Shown here: positions 42,805 through 51,354 of the stretch, piece after piece | How positions within the stretch are numbered: the stretch's first letter is position 1 | Layout of the letters: each line of letters opens with the position of its first letter | Origin: Sulfobacillus acidophilus DSM 10332 | GTDB lineage: Bacteria > Bacillota > Sulfobacillia > Sulfobacillales > Sulfobacillaceae | DNA: 64,000 nt | Direction: 5' to 3' | Assembly (NCBI GenBank): GCA_000237975.1 | Contig: CP003179.1 | Span: forward strand, 3,192,270 to 3,256,269 | The notes under the pieces: generated by a model | The model's input: the letters and a program-made list of their open reading frames with translations, nothing else | Databases searched by the model: none | Told to the model about the DNA's origin: nothing | Program-made: the position numbers and the translations under genes

Positions 42805-44985
42805 TTAATTTTTGCCGGGTTCAATCATCACCTTAATCGGTCCCTCACGTTGGACCACATTGGCATAGGTGATGCCACGGCCACGAGCGAATTCGATGGA
42901 AAGGGTGCCCCCGGCGATGTGCAGGCGATCGAGATAGAGTTCGTTGATCCACGGCGGCAACTCCGGTTGCTGAATCCGGACTTCGTGGCCATGCACGGTA
43001 ATCCCGAGCCAAAGCCGTAACAGAAAGAAAGGAACCGCCGCCGACCAGGCTTGGGGGTTACACGCCACCGGATATTGCACAGGCCCGGCTCCGGCTCGGC
43101 GGGTAAATCCGCAATAGAGTTCCGGCAGGCGCCCTAAGGGAAAGAATTGGGCCGCCTCGTATAATTGCTGGGACAGCTGCATGAGTTCCTTAATGGCTCC
43201 CTGAGTCTTTAAGCCCCAGGCAATAATCGCGTTATCGTGCGGCCAGACCGACCCGTTATGATAGCTCATCGGGTTATAAAAGGGCGCGCTTTGGGCCAAC
43301 GTACGAATCCCGTACCCTGACACCATGTCGGCCTGAAAGAGCCGCCGAATCACCTGACGCGCTTCCGTTGGCGTTAGAATACCGGTAAATAACAGGTGGC
43401 CTTCGTTGGACGTTTTCGCCCGAATGGGCCGCTTTTTTCCATCGAGGGCATACACTAACGCCTTATCCGGCCCTTGGATAAAGCGGTCCATAAACCGCTC
43501 GCGAAGCGCGCGGGCTTGTTCTAGAGCCCACTCGGCCCGCTCGGTGTCCCCTAACGCCCGAAAGAGCTCCGCCGCTTTTTTCATCGCATCATAGGCATAC
43601 CCCTGTACTTCAATCAGCGCGATTGGCGGTTCGGCCAACTGCCCCTGCTCATCCATGACCGAATCAAAAGAGTCTTTCCACCCTTGGTTTTCCAATCCTA
43701 CGGCCGAACGGCGGAGATATTCCAATAATCCGTCGCCGTCTCGGTCCCCATAACGGACCACCCATTCGGCCGCCCGGATGAGCGGCTCGGCCAGTTCTTT
43801 CAGAAAATCCAATCGGTTGGTAAAGCGATAGGTCTCATACACGGCAATCAGCCACCAAAGCGTACTGTCTATCGATCCGTAATAGGGGGTATGAGGGATT
43901 TCACCAGCCCCTGCCAGCTCTCCTTGGCGGAACTCATGAAGAATTTTACCAGGTTCCTCGTCCCGCCAATCGTTGAGGGCTTGACCCTGCAGCTTGGCCA
44001 AAAATCGTAAACTCTCTTCCGCAATGGTCGGCGTCAACAACAAGGTCTCAATGCCGGTGATCGCCGCATCACGCCCAAACGGCGCCACATACCAGGGAAT
44101 CCCGGCGTCAATAATGCGACCCTCGGGATACGTGGTCATCAACGCCCGCATGTCATCGGTCGCCTGCCGGAGCATCTGGTTATAGACCCGGTTGTCCGTT
44201 TCAATCGCGGTACACTGATCGCGCCAATCCCTCACCGCCCGGGCTTGGCGTAACGCCGCCCAAGTAAAATGCCGGGACAAGGGTACCGGGGACAGCCCCG
44301 CGCCGGCGCCAAGCTCCGCCGCCACCGAAAAATAACGATAGACTTTCGTCCGGGGATGTAAGATGACGTGAAAGACGGCTTCCAAAAATTGATCGACAGG
44401 ACGCCAACCATCGGGTTCGGGGTCGATGACGATGCGAGTGGTTCGCAGTCGATCGTCCAAACCGGCATAGCGAAACATGGCCTCATGTTGGTCGGTTTCA
44501 ACCCCTAACGCAAATCCGCGCCGGGTCCTTTCTACGACGCCCCGAATCTCGAAGATATCCCGAAAATCGGCGGCAAACCGAAACCTGACCGTCAAAGGTA
44601 CCGCTTCTCGAGAAAAATTCATCATCCGCACCCGGGCATAAAGCCGGTCGGCAACGACCAGCGTGAGACGGAGATGAAGCGTATGGGCCAAGATGGAACG
44701 TCCTTCGATCACCATGTCGGGATTGGTCATATCGATTTGGGCACGGTTCATATGATAAATGGCGGAAGACAAAACGACCGGGCGTTCGTCCTCGAGCCAC
44801 CATTCAATCCCGTTTAAAAACCGGGTATCCCGAAAATAGAGTCCGGCTTCCGGCGAAGGCCCGTGCCCGTCCGCGGGTTGGACCAGAAAGAGGGGGCCGT
44901 CCTTTAAGACGATTAACCCCCCGTCATTTCCCACCTCGAGTTGTCTGGGTCCGCCAATCGGTTCAGGGCGCCACCGGCTGGTCAT
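42805..44985 (-). CDS. Amylo-alpha-1,6-glucosidase-like glycoside hydrolase
   Basis: A 726-residue protein of the glycogen-debranching/GH family with an N-terminal beta-rich domain (residues 1-270, with GLYFRDTRFLNGIEWWL) and a C-terminal (alpha/alpha)6 domain (about 280-700) with IPWYVAPFGRDAAITGIETL and SYHNGSVWPHDNAIIAWGL. The central Asp/Glu cluster near residues 390-430 (GDRDGDGLLEY) is probably catalytic. No signal peptide is seen. Its start overlaps the GT4 gene by 23 bases. Members act on alpha-glucans or alpha-glucosides. The pairing with a GT4 enzyme suggests a shared alpha-glucan or glucosylated solute, but the true substrate is unknown. Confidence 0.82.
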   Translation of the reverse strand: MTSRWRPEPIGGPRQLEVGNDGGLIVLKDGPLFLVQPADGHGPSPEAGLYFRDTRFLNGIEWWLEDERPVVLSSAIYHMNRAQIDMTNPDMVIEGRSILAHTLHLRLTLVVADRLYARVRMMNFSREAVPLTVRFRFAADFRDIFEIRGVVERTRRGFALGVETDQHEAMFRYAGLDDRLRTTRIVIDPEPDGWRPVDQFLEAVFHVILHPRTKVYRYFSVAAELGAGAGLSPVPLSRHFTWAALRQARAVRDWRDQCTAIETDNRVYNQMLRQATDDMRALMTTYPEGRIIDAGIPWYVAPFGRDAAITGIETLLLTPTIAEESLRFLAKLQGQALNDWRDEEPGKILHEFRQGELAGAGEIPHTPYYGSIDSTLWWLIAVYETYRFTNRLDFLKELAEPLIRAAEWVVRYGDRDGDGLLEYLRRSAVGLENQGWKDSFDSVMDEQGQLAEPPIALIEVQGYAYDAMKKAAELFRALGDTERAEWALEQARALRERFMDRFIQGPDKALVYALDGKKRPIRAKTSNEGHLLFTGILTPTEARQVIRRLFQADMVSGYGIRTLAQSAPFYNPMSYHNGSVWPHDNAIIAWGLKTQGAIKELMQLSQQLYEAAQFFPLGRLPELYCGFTRRAGAGPVQYPVACNPQAWSAAVPFFLLRLWLGITVHGHEVRIQQPELPPWINELYLDRLHIAGGTLSIEFARGRGITYANVVQREGPIKVMIEPGKN

Positions 44986-46156
44986 GTGATATCTCCACTC
45001 CCGTTGCCGCTAATAGAATGCTTTCGGTCTCTTTGACCATGCGTTCCGCCGTAAACCAATCCCACACGCGTTGCCGCGCACCGGCCGCCAACCGGGCGGC
45101 CAGCGGGCGATCGGTCAAGAGCGTTTTCAGCGCCTCGGCTAACGCCTCCGGATGATTCGGATCCACGATCCACCCGCTTTGGCGATGTCGGACAATTTCC
45201 GGCATCCCACCGGCACGCGTGACGACAACCGGTTTTTCCCGCGCCATCGCTTCAATCACCACAATCCCAAAGGGTTCGGGAAATACCGACGGATAGACGA
45301 CGACATCGGCGGCGTCATACGCCGCCCGAATTTCCGGCCACTGAAAAGTATATATGCCAACATGCTCTTCGAGGTGATATTCTCGAATTTTGTCCTGGAT
45401 TTGCTGGATCTCGCGATTTTGCACACTATCCCAGTCGACCGTGAGACTCGTGCCCGCCAACAGGAGATAGGCGTCGGGGACATATTGCCGTACCAGCCGA
45501 AACGCTTCCACGACCACTAACGATCCTTTCGCCAGACTCATGCGTGCGGGATGAAAAATCACCGGTCGCCCTTTCATCGCCGCAAACACATATTGCGGGT
45601 TAGGGGGCTCTTGCAGCCAATCGGTCGTCACCCCATGATGCACGACCCGCATTTGGTCACGGGCATAGCCCCATTCCACCATGTCGTCGAGCGTGTGTTG
45701 ACTGACCGCAATCACCGCATCGTAAGCGGGCGCATATTGCGCCATCTGCTGAAACAACGCGTCATGCCAACTGTTGTGGGCGGTCAGCACCAGGCCCCGT
45801 CCGTGATGCCGATTCCACGCCAATACCGCTTCTAAGGGGATAGGAGAAAAGTAGTGCCAATTATGCACGTGGATCACATCCGGGTTGACCCGCGACAAAA
45901 ATTCGCCGATTTCGTTGAACAGATCGGTCGCCTTTTCCTCAAACAGTTTCGGTGACATCCGATTCAAATCCAATAAGGACGTGCGGTAGACCGGCATGCC
46001 TTTCACCACGGATTTAGCCGGTAGCCCCCCTGGTTGTCCGGTTAACAACGCGACCTGATGCCCTCGCTGAACCAACGCCGGTCCCAAAATCGACAGATGG
46101 GTCTCCACCCCACCAATTGTCGGGGGAAAAGCCCAATGCAATTCGGCAATGCGCAT
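44963..46156 (-). CDS. Glycosyltransferase family 4
   Basis: A 397-residue GT-B glycosyltransferase. The N-terminal MRIAELHWAFPPTIGGVETHL is typical of GT4, VIHVHNWHYFSPI lies near residue 98-110 and the E-x7-E motif is in EPFGIVVIEAMA (near 290-301), followed by VTRAGGMPEIV. The ATG at 46156 is fixed by GGAGGTG 8 bases upstream. It has no membrane anchor. It overlaps the debranching-type hydrolase gene, so the two are translationally coupled. The donor and acceptor cannot be named from sequence. Confidence 0.9.
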   Translation of the reverse strand: MRIAELHWAFPPTIGGVETHLSILGPALVQRGHQVALLTGQPGGLPAKSVVKGMPVYRTSLLDLNRMSPKLFEEKATDLFNEIGEFLSRVNPDVIHVHNWHYFSPIPLEAVLAWNRHHGRGLVLTAHNSWHDALFQQMAQYAPAYDAVIAVSQHTLDDMVEWGYARDQMRVVHHGVTTDWLQEPPNPQYVFAAMKGRPVIFHPARMSLAKGSLVVVEAFRLVRQYVPDAYLLLAGTSLTVDWDSVQNREIQQIQDKIREYHLEEHVGIYTFQWPEIRAAYDAADVVVYPSVFPEPFGIVVIEAMAREKPVVVTRAGGMPEIVRHRQSGWIVDPNHPEALAEALKTLLTDRPLAARLAAGARQRVWDWFTAERMVKETESILLAATGVEISHDQPVAP

Positions 46157-46361
46157 TTGGCTGACACCTCCACACAATCCTTCCTCTAGCCGTAGTCTTA
46201 TTCCGTTAAGGTCGTTCGAATTCCGTCGGATTTTCGAACACGGCAAAACTAGGACGCATGGTAACATGCCCCCTCCTGCCCCGAACTAACCATCTTTAGA
46301 AATTTTGGGAAGAAGGCGGGGATCAATCCCCTTCTGTCTGGTATTTTATGGACCACCGCGG

Positions 46362-46392
46362 AAAAATCAATGGGGGGGCGCACCCGCCCCCC
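46362..46392 (-). terminator. Intrinsic terminator of the MBL/NifX/RmlD-like operon
   Basis: On the minus strand GGGGGGCG (46392-46385) and CGCCCCCC (46380-46373) form an 8-bp stem with a 4-base loop, followed by ATTGA and TTTTT (46366-46362). It closes the operon that ends at 46404. Confidence 0.75.
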
Positions 46393-46403
46393 TCATGGCA
46401 ATC

Positions 46404-47267
46404 TTAACGAAACTGATCCCACGGCAGATCGTGAAGGCTCTCGGTGATACGGTACGTCGAATATTGGGTGATGAGCCCTCCGTTTAACGGACGGGGCGCC
46501 GGCAACTTGAGCAACGCCAATGTCACCGGCTCGATGGTCACGTTCGTCAGCCCTGCCAAACGCAAGATATTTTCGGTCAGCTGATAGCGGCTCAGCCGCT
46601 CGGGACCGACGAGATGAAGAATTCCCCGAAAACCGTCGTCCACGGCGCGAATCGACATCGTGGCCAAGGCATCGGCCGGCGTTGGGGTGCTGATTTGATC
46701 GACGGCCGCCCGAATCGGCTGGTGCGTCCGGGCCGCGTGGACCAACCGCCAAATAAAGTTTCGCGGTCCCGGCTCCCGACTATAGATCCAGGCGGGGCGA
46801 ATCACGACGGTCTTTTCATACTGTAACAAGAGCCGTTCCGCTTCCGTCTTTTGGCTGCCGTAGTGTTGCAAAGGATGCGTCGGCGCCGTTTCGTCGTAAG
46901 GGCCGGCTTCCCCGTCAAAAACATAATCGGTCGAATAAAACACCAACGTCGCACGACGTTCGGCCGCCGCCTGCATCACCGTATAAGGACCCGTCACATT
47001 AATCCGCGCACTACCGTCGGGATCCCGTTGGCATGCATCGACGTCGGCCTGAGCCGCCGGCAACCAGACGACATCGGGACGCCACGCGCTAAACGCCTCC
47101 TCCACCCGAGTCGCATCCGTCATATCGAGGGGATATAGTCCCGGGGTTTCCCGACTGCCATAGGTCCCCGTCACGGTCAGCCGGGAATCGGCCGACAAGG
47201 CTTTCCATAAGGCTCCGCCGACTTGCCCCGAGGCGCCGATAACGAGATGGCGTGGACTACCGGGCAT
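46404..47267 (-). CDS. RmlD-like (dTDP-4-dehydrorhamnose reductase family) protein
   Basis: A 287-residue SDR of the RmlD/MAT2B type. The nucleotide motif GASGQVGGAL is at residues 12-21, YSTDYVFDGEAGPYDE (near 107-122) is a hallmark segment, and the catalytic Tyr-Lys lies in HYGSQKTEAERLLL (near 131-144). It overlaps the NifX-like gene by 11 bases, showing coupling. No other dTDP-rhamnose genes (rmlA, rmlB, rmlC) are in the window, so the substrate may be another keto-sugar. It ends at the terminator at 46362. Confidence 0.82.
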   Translation of the reverse strand: MPGSPRHLVIGASGQVGGALWKALSADSRLTVTGTYGSRETPGLYPLDMTDATRVEEAFSAWRPDVVWLPAAQADVDACQRDPDGSARINVTGPYTVMQAAAERRATLVFYSTDYVFDGEAGPYDETAPTHPLQHYGSQKTEAERLLLQYEKTVVIRPAWIYSREPGPRNFIWRLVHAARTHQPIRAAVDQISTPTPADALATMSIRAVDDGFRGILHLVGPERLSRYQLTENILRLAGLTNVTIEPVTLALLKLPAPRPLNGGLITQYSTYRITESLHDLPWDQFR

Positions 47268-47583
47268 GCTGCAAAACCACGTCTTTAGCCGGTCCGCTCA
47301 CCCCGGTTACGATTTGAATCCCCATCCGGCCTAACATATGTTCCATCCCGGGACCCATGTGGCCGGTGATGACCTGGTTGACCTGATGATCCAGTAAAAA
47401 CCGTGCAATCCGCGCATGGTGTTGGCCTTCGCCGCCCTCATCATGCAGCCGATCCCACTCGACGTGCTCTACCTGCCAATCTTGAATCGCCCCGTTTTCT
47501 ACCGTCGCCAACGCGACGTCACGGGCTTTGCCCCACCCGCCGCCCACCATTCCGTCCGGGGTTACGGCAATCGCCACTTTCAT
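47257..47583 (-). CDS. NifX/dinitrogenase iron-molybdenum cofactor-family protein
   Basis: A 108-residue single-domain protein of the NifX/NifB C-terminal family. The pattern MKVAIAVTPDGMVGGGWGKA, the internal EGQHHARIARFL, and VNQVITGHMGPGMEHMLGRMG fit the family fold. AAGGAGGA precedes the ATG. Small stand-alone members occur widely outside nitrogen fixation and may carry metal clusters. No nif genes are near, so cofactor delivery to nitrogenase is unlikely. It follows an MBL-fold hydrolase and is coupled to the RmlD-like gene. Confidence 0.78.
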   Translation of the reverse strand: MKVAIAVTPDGMVGGGWGKARDVALATVENGAIQDWQVEHVEWDRLHDEGGEGQHHARIARFLLDHQVNQVITGHMGPGMEHMLGRMGIQIVTGVSGPAKDVVLQHAR

Positions 47584-47601
47584 GAGACATCCTCCTTCGG
47601 G

Positions 47602-48540
47602 TTATAACTTACCGGCTGCCCGCTTTTGCAGGTACACCAATATCCCTTGGCTATTCAGCATGATATCCAAAGACAACGGGTTGACATTCGCCACCTCATG
47701 ACCGTGTTGTCGCAAATCCTGCCGAATGGCTCCCATTAATGTCTGACGTACCTCCTCCAAAGAGGAATCGGGTGTCAACCGGGGTAAAAATTCCTGAATC
47801 ACCTGAATCCCGTGGCGGGAAAACCGAAAAGCGTCCGCAGCCGGCTCGGTCACCCCAAAGTGGGTGTGATAGATGCGGGTAATACCCAACCCTTCTAACC
47901 GGGATAAGGTCTTCAGCATCACCTCCGGATCAAAGTCGGACGGGGTGGTGGTCGGAAATCCATAGACAAAAGACCAGCCGGTATAGCCGGGCTGGTACCG
48001 AATGCCGACCGTATCCCCAGAAAAAAGCCCCCCGGTGTGCCGATCGAGGACACAGGTATGATGCTTCGCATGTCCTGGAGTATCGTAAAAAACCAATTCT
48101 CGGTCCCCCAGATTCACCACCGATTGATCGTCTTCTATGACGACCTGTGCGGCGGGCACCGGCACCAAGGGTCCAAACAGGTCCTCCAGTTGCTCCCCGT
48201 AAACGGCACGCGCCCCTTCTTCAAGCCGGCTCGGATCAATCAGATGCCGGGCCGCCCGCGGATGACAGTGCAAGATCGCTTGGGGGGCTTTTTGCATGAC
48301 CTGTCCCACTCCCCCGGCATGATCCAGGTGCACATGGGTAACGATCACATGCCGCAGCTGTTCCAGCGAGAGCCCGACTTCCCGCAATCCCTCGACCAAG
48401 GCTTCATGAGAGCGAGCCGATCCGGTTTCTACAAGTGTGGGCTCTTCCGCTAAAATGACGTACGCCGAGGAGCGATAGGGGCGTCCCTCTTCGAAAAGAT
48501 CGATCCCCCAAATGCCATCCCCTGCCGAAAAAATCGCCAT
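47602..48540 (-). CDS. MBL-fold metallo-hydrolase
   Basis: A 312-residue metallo-beta-lactamase-fold protein. The metal-binding motif THVHLDHAGG is near residues 64-73, a second His in DTPGHAKHHTCVLD (near 154-167), an Asp-containing LFSGDTVG (near 172-179) and a distal His in HTHFGVTEP. AAGGAGGGG precedes the ATG. The longer C-terminal region (after about 230) is helical. It may hydrolyse a thioester, lactone or phosphoester. It leads the MBL, NifX-like, RmlD-like operon. The substrate is not known. Confidence 0.88.
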   Translation of the reverse strand: MAIFSAGDGIWGIDLFEEGRPYRSSAYVILAEEPTLVETGSARSHEALVEGLREVGLSLEQLRHVIVTHVHLDHAGGVGQVMQKAPQAILHCHPRAARHLIDPSRLEEGARAVYGEQLEDLFGPLVPVPAAQVVIEDDQSVVNLGDRELVFYDTPGHAKHHTCVLDRHTGGLFSGDTVGIRYQPGYTGWSFVYGFPTTTPSDFDPEVMLKTLSRLEGLGITRIYHTHFGVTEPAADAFRFSRHGIQVIQEFLPRLTPDSSLEEVRQTLMGAIRQDLRQHGHEVANVNPLSLDIMLNSQGILVYLQKRAAGKL

Positions 48541-48689
48541 GACACCCCTCCTTGTTCCTTCTGCTTTTCAGTATAGCGGAATCTTTCCGGTATGCGGTGT
48601 TCGGCGAAATGGTCCACTTTCAAACCGGGCGCAGGCGCCATCGGTTCCCTCGGCAGACACGCCGTCCGCCAATTGCCGTTTTCGTGGCA

Positions 48690-48719
48690 TTGACAATCTC
48701 CCTCATATCTTAGTAACCT
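48690..48719 (+). promoter_or_regulatory. Promoter of the methionine-salvage operon
   Basis: TTGACA (48690-48695) with TAACCT (48714-48719) 18 bases away, or TAGTAA (48711-48716) 15 bases away, gives a fair sigma-A promoter. It lies about 25 bases ahead of the SAM riboswitch. Confidence 0.5.
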
Positions 48720-48742
48720 ATTTCACAAATACTATCCGATGA

Positions 48743-48842
48743 CTCTTATCCAGACAGGTGGAGGGAACGGCCCGATGAAACCTGGGCAACCGGCCGACCG
48801 GTGCGGTGCCAATTCCGACGGCGTGAGCCGGGAGATGAGAGA
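48743..48842 (+). promoter_or_regulatory. SAM-I (S-box) riboswitch
   Basis: Helix P1 pairs CTCTTATC (from 48743) with GAGATGAGAG (ends 48842). The S-box core is present: CCAGACAGGTGGAGGGA, GGCCCGATGAAACC, GGCAACC and GGTGCCAATTCC. It precedes a terminator and the mtnW start. High SAM should close the aptamer, allow the terminator and switch off methionine salvage. The match to the family is strong. Confidence 0.95.
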
Positions 48843-48850
48843 GGTTTTGG

Positions 48851-48880
48851 CCCTCTTTCGTCTAGGGAAAGGGGGTTTTT
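48851..48880 (+). terminator. SAM-controlled terminator overlapping the mtnW ribosome binding site
   Basis: CCCTCTTTC (48851-48859) pairs with GAAAGGGGG (48867-48875) and five T residues follow. The ribosome binding site AAAGGGGG is part of the 3' arm and the ATG is at 48883, so the same hairpin can block both transcription and translation. Confidence 0.8.
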
Positions 48881-48882
48881 CC

Positions 48883-50025
48883 ATGGCAGATGACAACACG
48901 GTCTATATTACGGCACGCTACCGAGTGCCGTGGCAGCAAGATGTAACGAAACGCGCCGAACACATCGCCGTCGGTATGACGGTCGGATCCTGGACCGATT
49001 TGCCGGATGCGCGAAAGCCCCATCTACGGCGGTATCTGGGCCAAGTCAAAGATGTATGGCGAGACGGTTCCGATGCGCTGATGGACATCCAATATCCGTT
49101 GGAGAACGTCCGGCCCCACATCGCCTCGCTATTAACCGTGGTATTCGGCAAAGTCTCTTTAGATGGCCAAATTCGGCTGGAAGGCCTCGAGCTGCCTTCC
49201 GCCTACACGGACCAATTTCCTGGCCCTCGTTGGGGAATTCCCGGTATTCGGCAAATTTTAAACGTACCCCAACGTCCTCTGGTGATGTCGATCTTCAAGA
49301 GTGAAAACGGACGATATCTTGACGAGTTTGCCGACGCTTTTGAAGCGCAAATCAATGGCGGCGTGGATCTGGTTAAAGACGACGAAATCTTTCTGGCCGA
49401 TCAATTCGCGCCATTAGTCGAACGGATTCAAGTAGCCCGTGATCGACTGAACGAACGGACCCAGCGTACGGGACAAAAAGGCCTTTACATCGTCAATGTC
49501 AACGGGTCACCGGCCACGATTCTCAAAACCTGTGAAAAAGCCGCGCGGGCAGGAGCCGACGGATTTCTCATCAGCGGATACACGGTAGGATTGGACATTT
49601 TGAGCGATATTCGGCGAGAAAATATTCCGGGCATCTTGGTCCTTCATCCGGCGTTTGTGGGCGGACAAATCGCCGATAGCCATTTCGGCGTGCATCCCGC
49701 CATTTTACTAGGCACTTTGCCACGGCTGGCCGGGGCCGACATCGTCTTATATCCCTCGCCCTACGGCAGCGTTTCGCTACCGGCGGCCGATTCCTTCGCA
49801 GTTGCCGAGAACCTCCGGGCTTCGGACGATGGTCATCTCCCGGTGTGGCCCGGCCCTTCCGCGGGCATTCATGTGGGGATGCTACCTACGCTCTTTCGGG
49901 ATTTTGGTCCCGATGTCATTATTAATGCCGGGGGTGCGGTCCATGGCCATCCGGACGGCACCGAGGCCGGTGCCCGGGTGCTGGTCGAGGCCGCTCAACG
50001 GTTTCAGGAGGTAACAGCGCAATGA
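48883..50025 (+). CDS. mtnW: 2,3-diketo-5-methylthiopentyl-1-phosphate enolase (RuBisCO-like protein)
   Basis: A 380-residue RuBisCO-like protein of methionine salvage. The barrel contains GGVDLVKDDEIF (near residues 162-173), which carries the Lys and acidic residues equivalent to the metal and carbamate site of RuBisCO, and HPAFVG plus HFGVHPAILLG later. The start at 48883 is set by the riboswitch terminator, whose 3' arm carries the ribosome binding site. It is the first gene of the operon mtnW-mtnX-mtnB-mtnD-aminotransferase, and it enolises the diketo intermediate in the methylthioadenosine recycling pathway. It is not a CO2-fixing enzyme. Confidence 0.93.
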   Translation: MADDNTVYITARYRVPWQQDVTKRAEHIAVGMTVGSWTDLPDARKPHLRRYLGQVKDVWRDGSDALMDIQYPLENVRPHIASLLTVVFGKVSLDGQIRLEGLELPSAYTDQFPGPRWGIPGIRQILNVPQRPLVMSIFKSENGRYLDEFADAFEAQINGGVDLVKDDEIFLADQFAPLVERIQVARDRLNERTQRTGQKGLYIVNVNGSPATILKTCEKAARAGADGFLISGYTVGLDILSDIRRENIPGILVLHPAFVGGQIADSHFGVHPAILLGTLPRLAGADIVLYPSPYGSVSLPAADSFAVAENLRASDDGHLPVWPGPSAGIHVGMLPTLFRDFGPDVIINAGGAVHGHPDGTEAGARVLVEAAQRFQEVTAQ

Positions 50026-50705
50026 CCCCTCCTCCGTTTGTCGTTGTCTCGGATTTTGACGGAACGATCACCGAAAAAGATCTGGTGGTTGCTCTCACTA
50101 CCTTCGTCGATCCCGCAAATATCGAACGGGTTCGCCAAATCAATCACCGTCAATTGGCGCTGAAGCCGGGGCTCGCCCAACTGTTTTCCACCTTGCCGTC
50201 CAGCCGCCGAACCGAGTACGAAGCTTTCTGTGCCCAAAACGGGCGACTGCGCACCGGGTATCACGCATTTCGACAAGCGCTGGCCGACCAAGGGATTCCC
50301 TTTTACCTGGTTTCGAACGGACTGGATTTCATCATTGATGCCGTCTTAGGACCGCCGACCGCCGGGGAATACCGCATCACCAATCGGGCCATATTTGACA
50401 CCTCGGTGATTACAATCGATTGGCAATATCCTTGCGAACCTCCTTGCCCGGGAGGGTGCGGCTTATGTAAACATCGCGTCATTCGGGAACTTCAATCCCA
50501 CTATCAAGCGCCTGTCGTCTTAATCGGAGACGGCATCACGGATTGGAACGGCGCCCAAGTCGCCGACCGGGTATACGCACGCGCACGCCTGAGCGAGATG
50601 ATGACCGCACATCACATGCCCTATCGGCCTTTTGACACTTTTAACGAGGTGTGGCAGGACTTAAGCGATGCCCTGGCCCATCCCGATATTTTTCAAGGAC
50701 GGTGA
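50022..50705 (+). CDS. mtnX: 2-hydroxy-3-keto-5-methylthiopentenyl-1-phosphate phosphatase
   Basis: A 227-residue HAD phosphatase. The nucleophile motif VVSDFDGTITEKD is at residues 7-19, the Lys/ser region FYLVSNGLDFII near 92-103 and VVLIGDGITDWNGA near 164-177. It overlaps mtnW by four bases (ATGA) and the GTG start of mtnB. It removes the phosphate from the enol product of MtnW. A Cys-rich CEPPCPGGCGLC segment near residue 140-151 is notable and could bind metal, which I cannot confirm. Confidence 0.92.
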   Translation: MTPPPFVVVSDFDGTITEKDLVVALTTFVDPANIERVRQINHRQLALKPGLAQLFSTLPSSRRTEYEAFCAQNGRLRTGYHAFRQALADQGIPFYLVSNGLDFIIDAVLGPPTAGEYRITNRAIFDTSVITIDWQYPCEPPCPGGCGLCKHRVIRELQSHYQAPVVLIGDGITDWNGAQVADRVYARARLSEMMTAHHMPYRPFDTFNEVWQDLSDALAHPDIFQGR

Positions 50706-51340
50706 TTCCCCTGGATTTCACGCCGGTATCCACTCTCATGACCATAAGCCGTCGGTTGGCCGAATACGGCTGGCTGCCCGCAACCTCCGGTAATCTTTCG
50801 CTAAAAGCTCCGGATACCTCGGTCTGGATTACCCGTAGCGGAGCCGACAAACAGGTCTTGGCGGCCGAGGACATTTTACACATGAGTCCTTCCGGTATGA
50901 TATTAGCCGGCCAGGGGAAGCCCTCTTTTGAGACGGCCATTCACTTGGCCATTTACCAGGTAACCGACGCGACCGCGGTGTTTCACGTCCACACTGTCGC
51001 CAATAACCTGATCGCTCGATACGGCACACACGGCACGGTCACGCTCGGTCCCCATGAAATGGTGAAAGCCCTGGACCATTGGGAAGAGACCGCCCAATTG
51101 CATCTACCCGTTTTGCCCAATTTGTTGGATATGGACCAACTTGCCCGGCGCATCGTTGACCGTCTCGACCCCAAGGTGCCGGGGATCCTCCTCGAAAATC
51201 ATGGGATCTATGTGTTCGGCCGGTCTCCGGCCCTGGCGCTGCGCTATCTCGAAGCGTGGGAGTTTTTATTTCGGTGGACGCTGGAAAGTCGGCTCCATGA
51301 TGCGTTGGATCGCTTGTTATTGCTCAATAATCGGATATAG
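50702..51340 (+). CDS. mtnB: Methylthioribulose-1-phosphate dehydratase
   Basis: A 212-residue class II aldolase-type enzyme. The segment LAEYGWLPATSGNLSLK (near residues 19-35), the zinc ligands HVHTVANN (near 97-104) and a later His in LLENHGIYVFG (near 175) are the family signature. The GTG at 50702 overlaps the mtnX stop (GTGA), with AAGGA close by. An internal ATG at 50738 would lose a piece of the fold. It dehydrates methylthioribulose-1-phosphate to the diketo substrate of MtnW. Confidence 0.92.
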   Translation: MIPLDFTPVSTLMTISRRLAEYGWLPATSGNLSLKAPDTSVWITRSGADKQVLAAEDILHMSPSGMILAGQGKPSFETAIHLAIYQVTDATAVFHVHTVANNLIARYGTHGTVTLGPHEMVKALDHWEETAQLHLPVLPNLLDMDQLARRIVDRLDPKVPGILLENHGIYVFGRSPALALRYLEAWEFLFRWTLESRLHDALDRLLLLNNRI

Positions 51341-51354
51341 GAGGGTTCACGGCT

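Noticed and set aside
48883-50025. True CO2-fixing RuBisCO
   Set aside because: The protein is shorter than RuBisCO large subunits and lies in a methionine-salvage operon under a SAM riboswitch, so it is a RuBisCO-like enolase.
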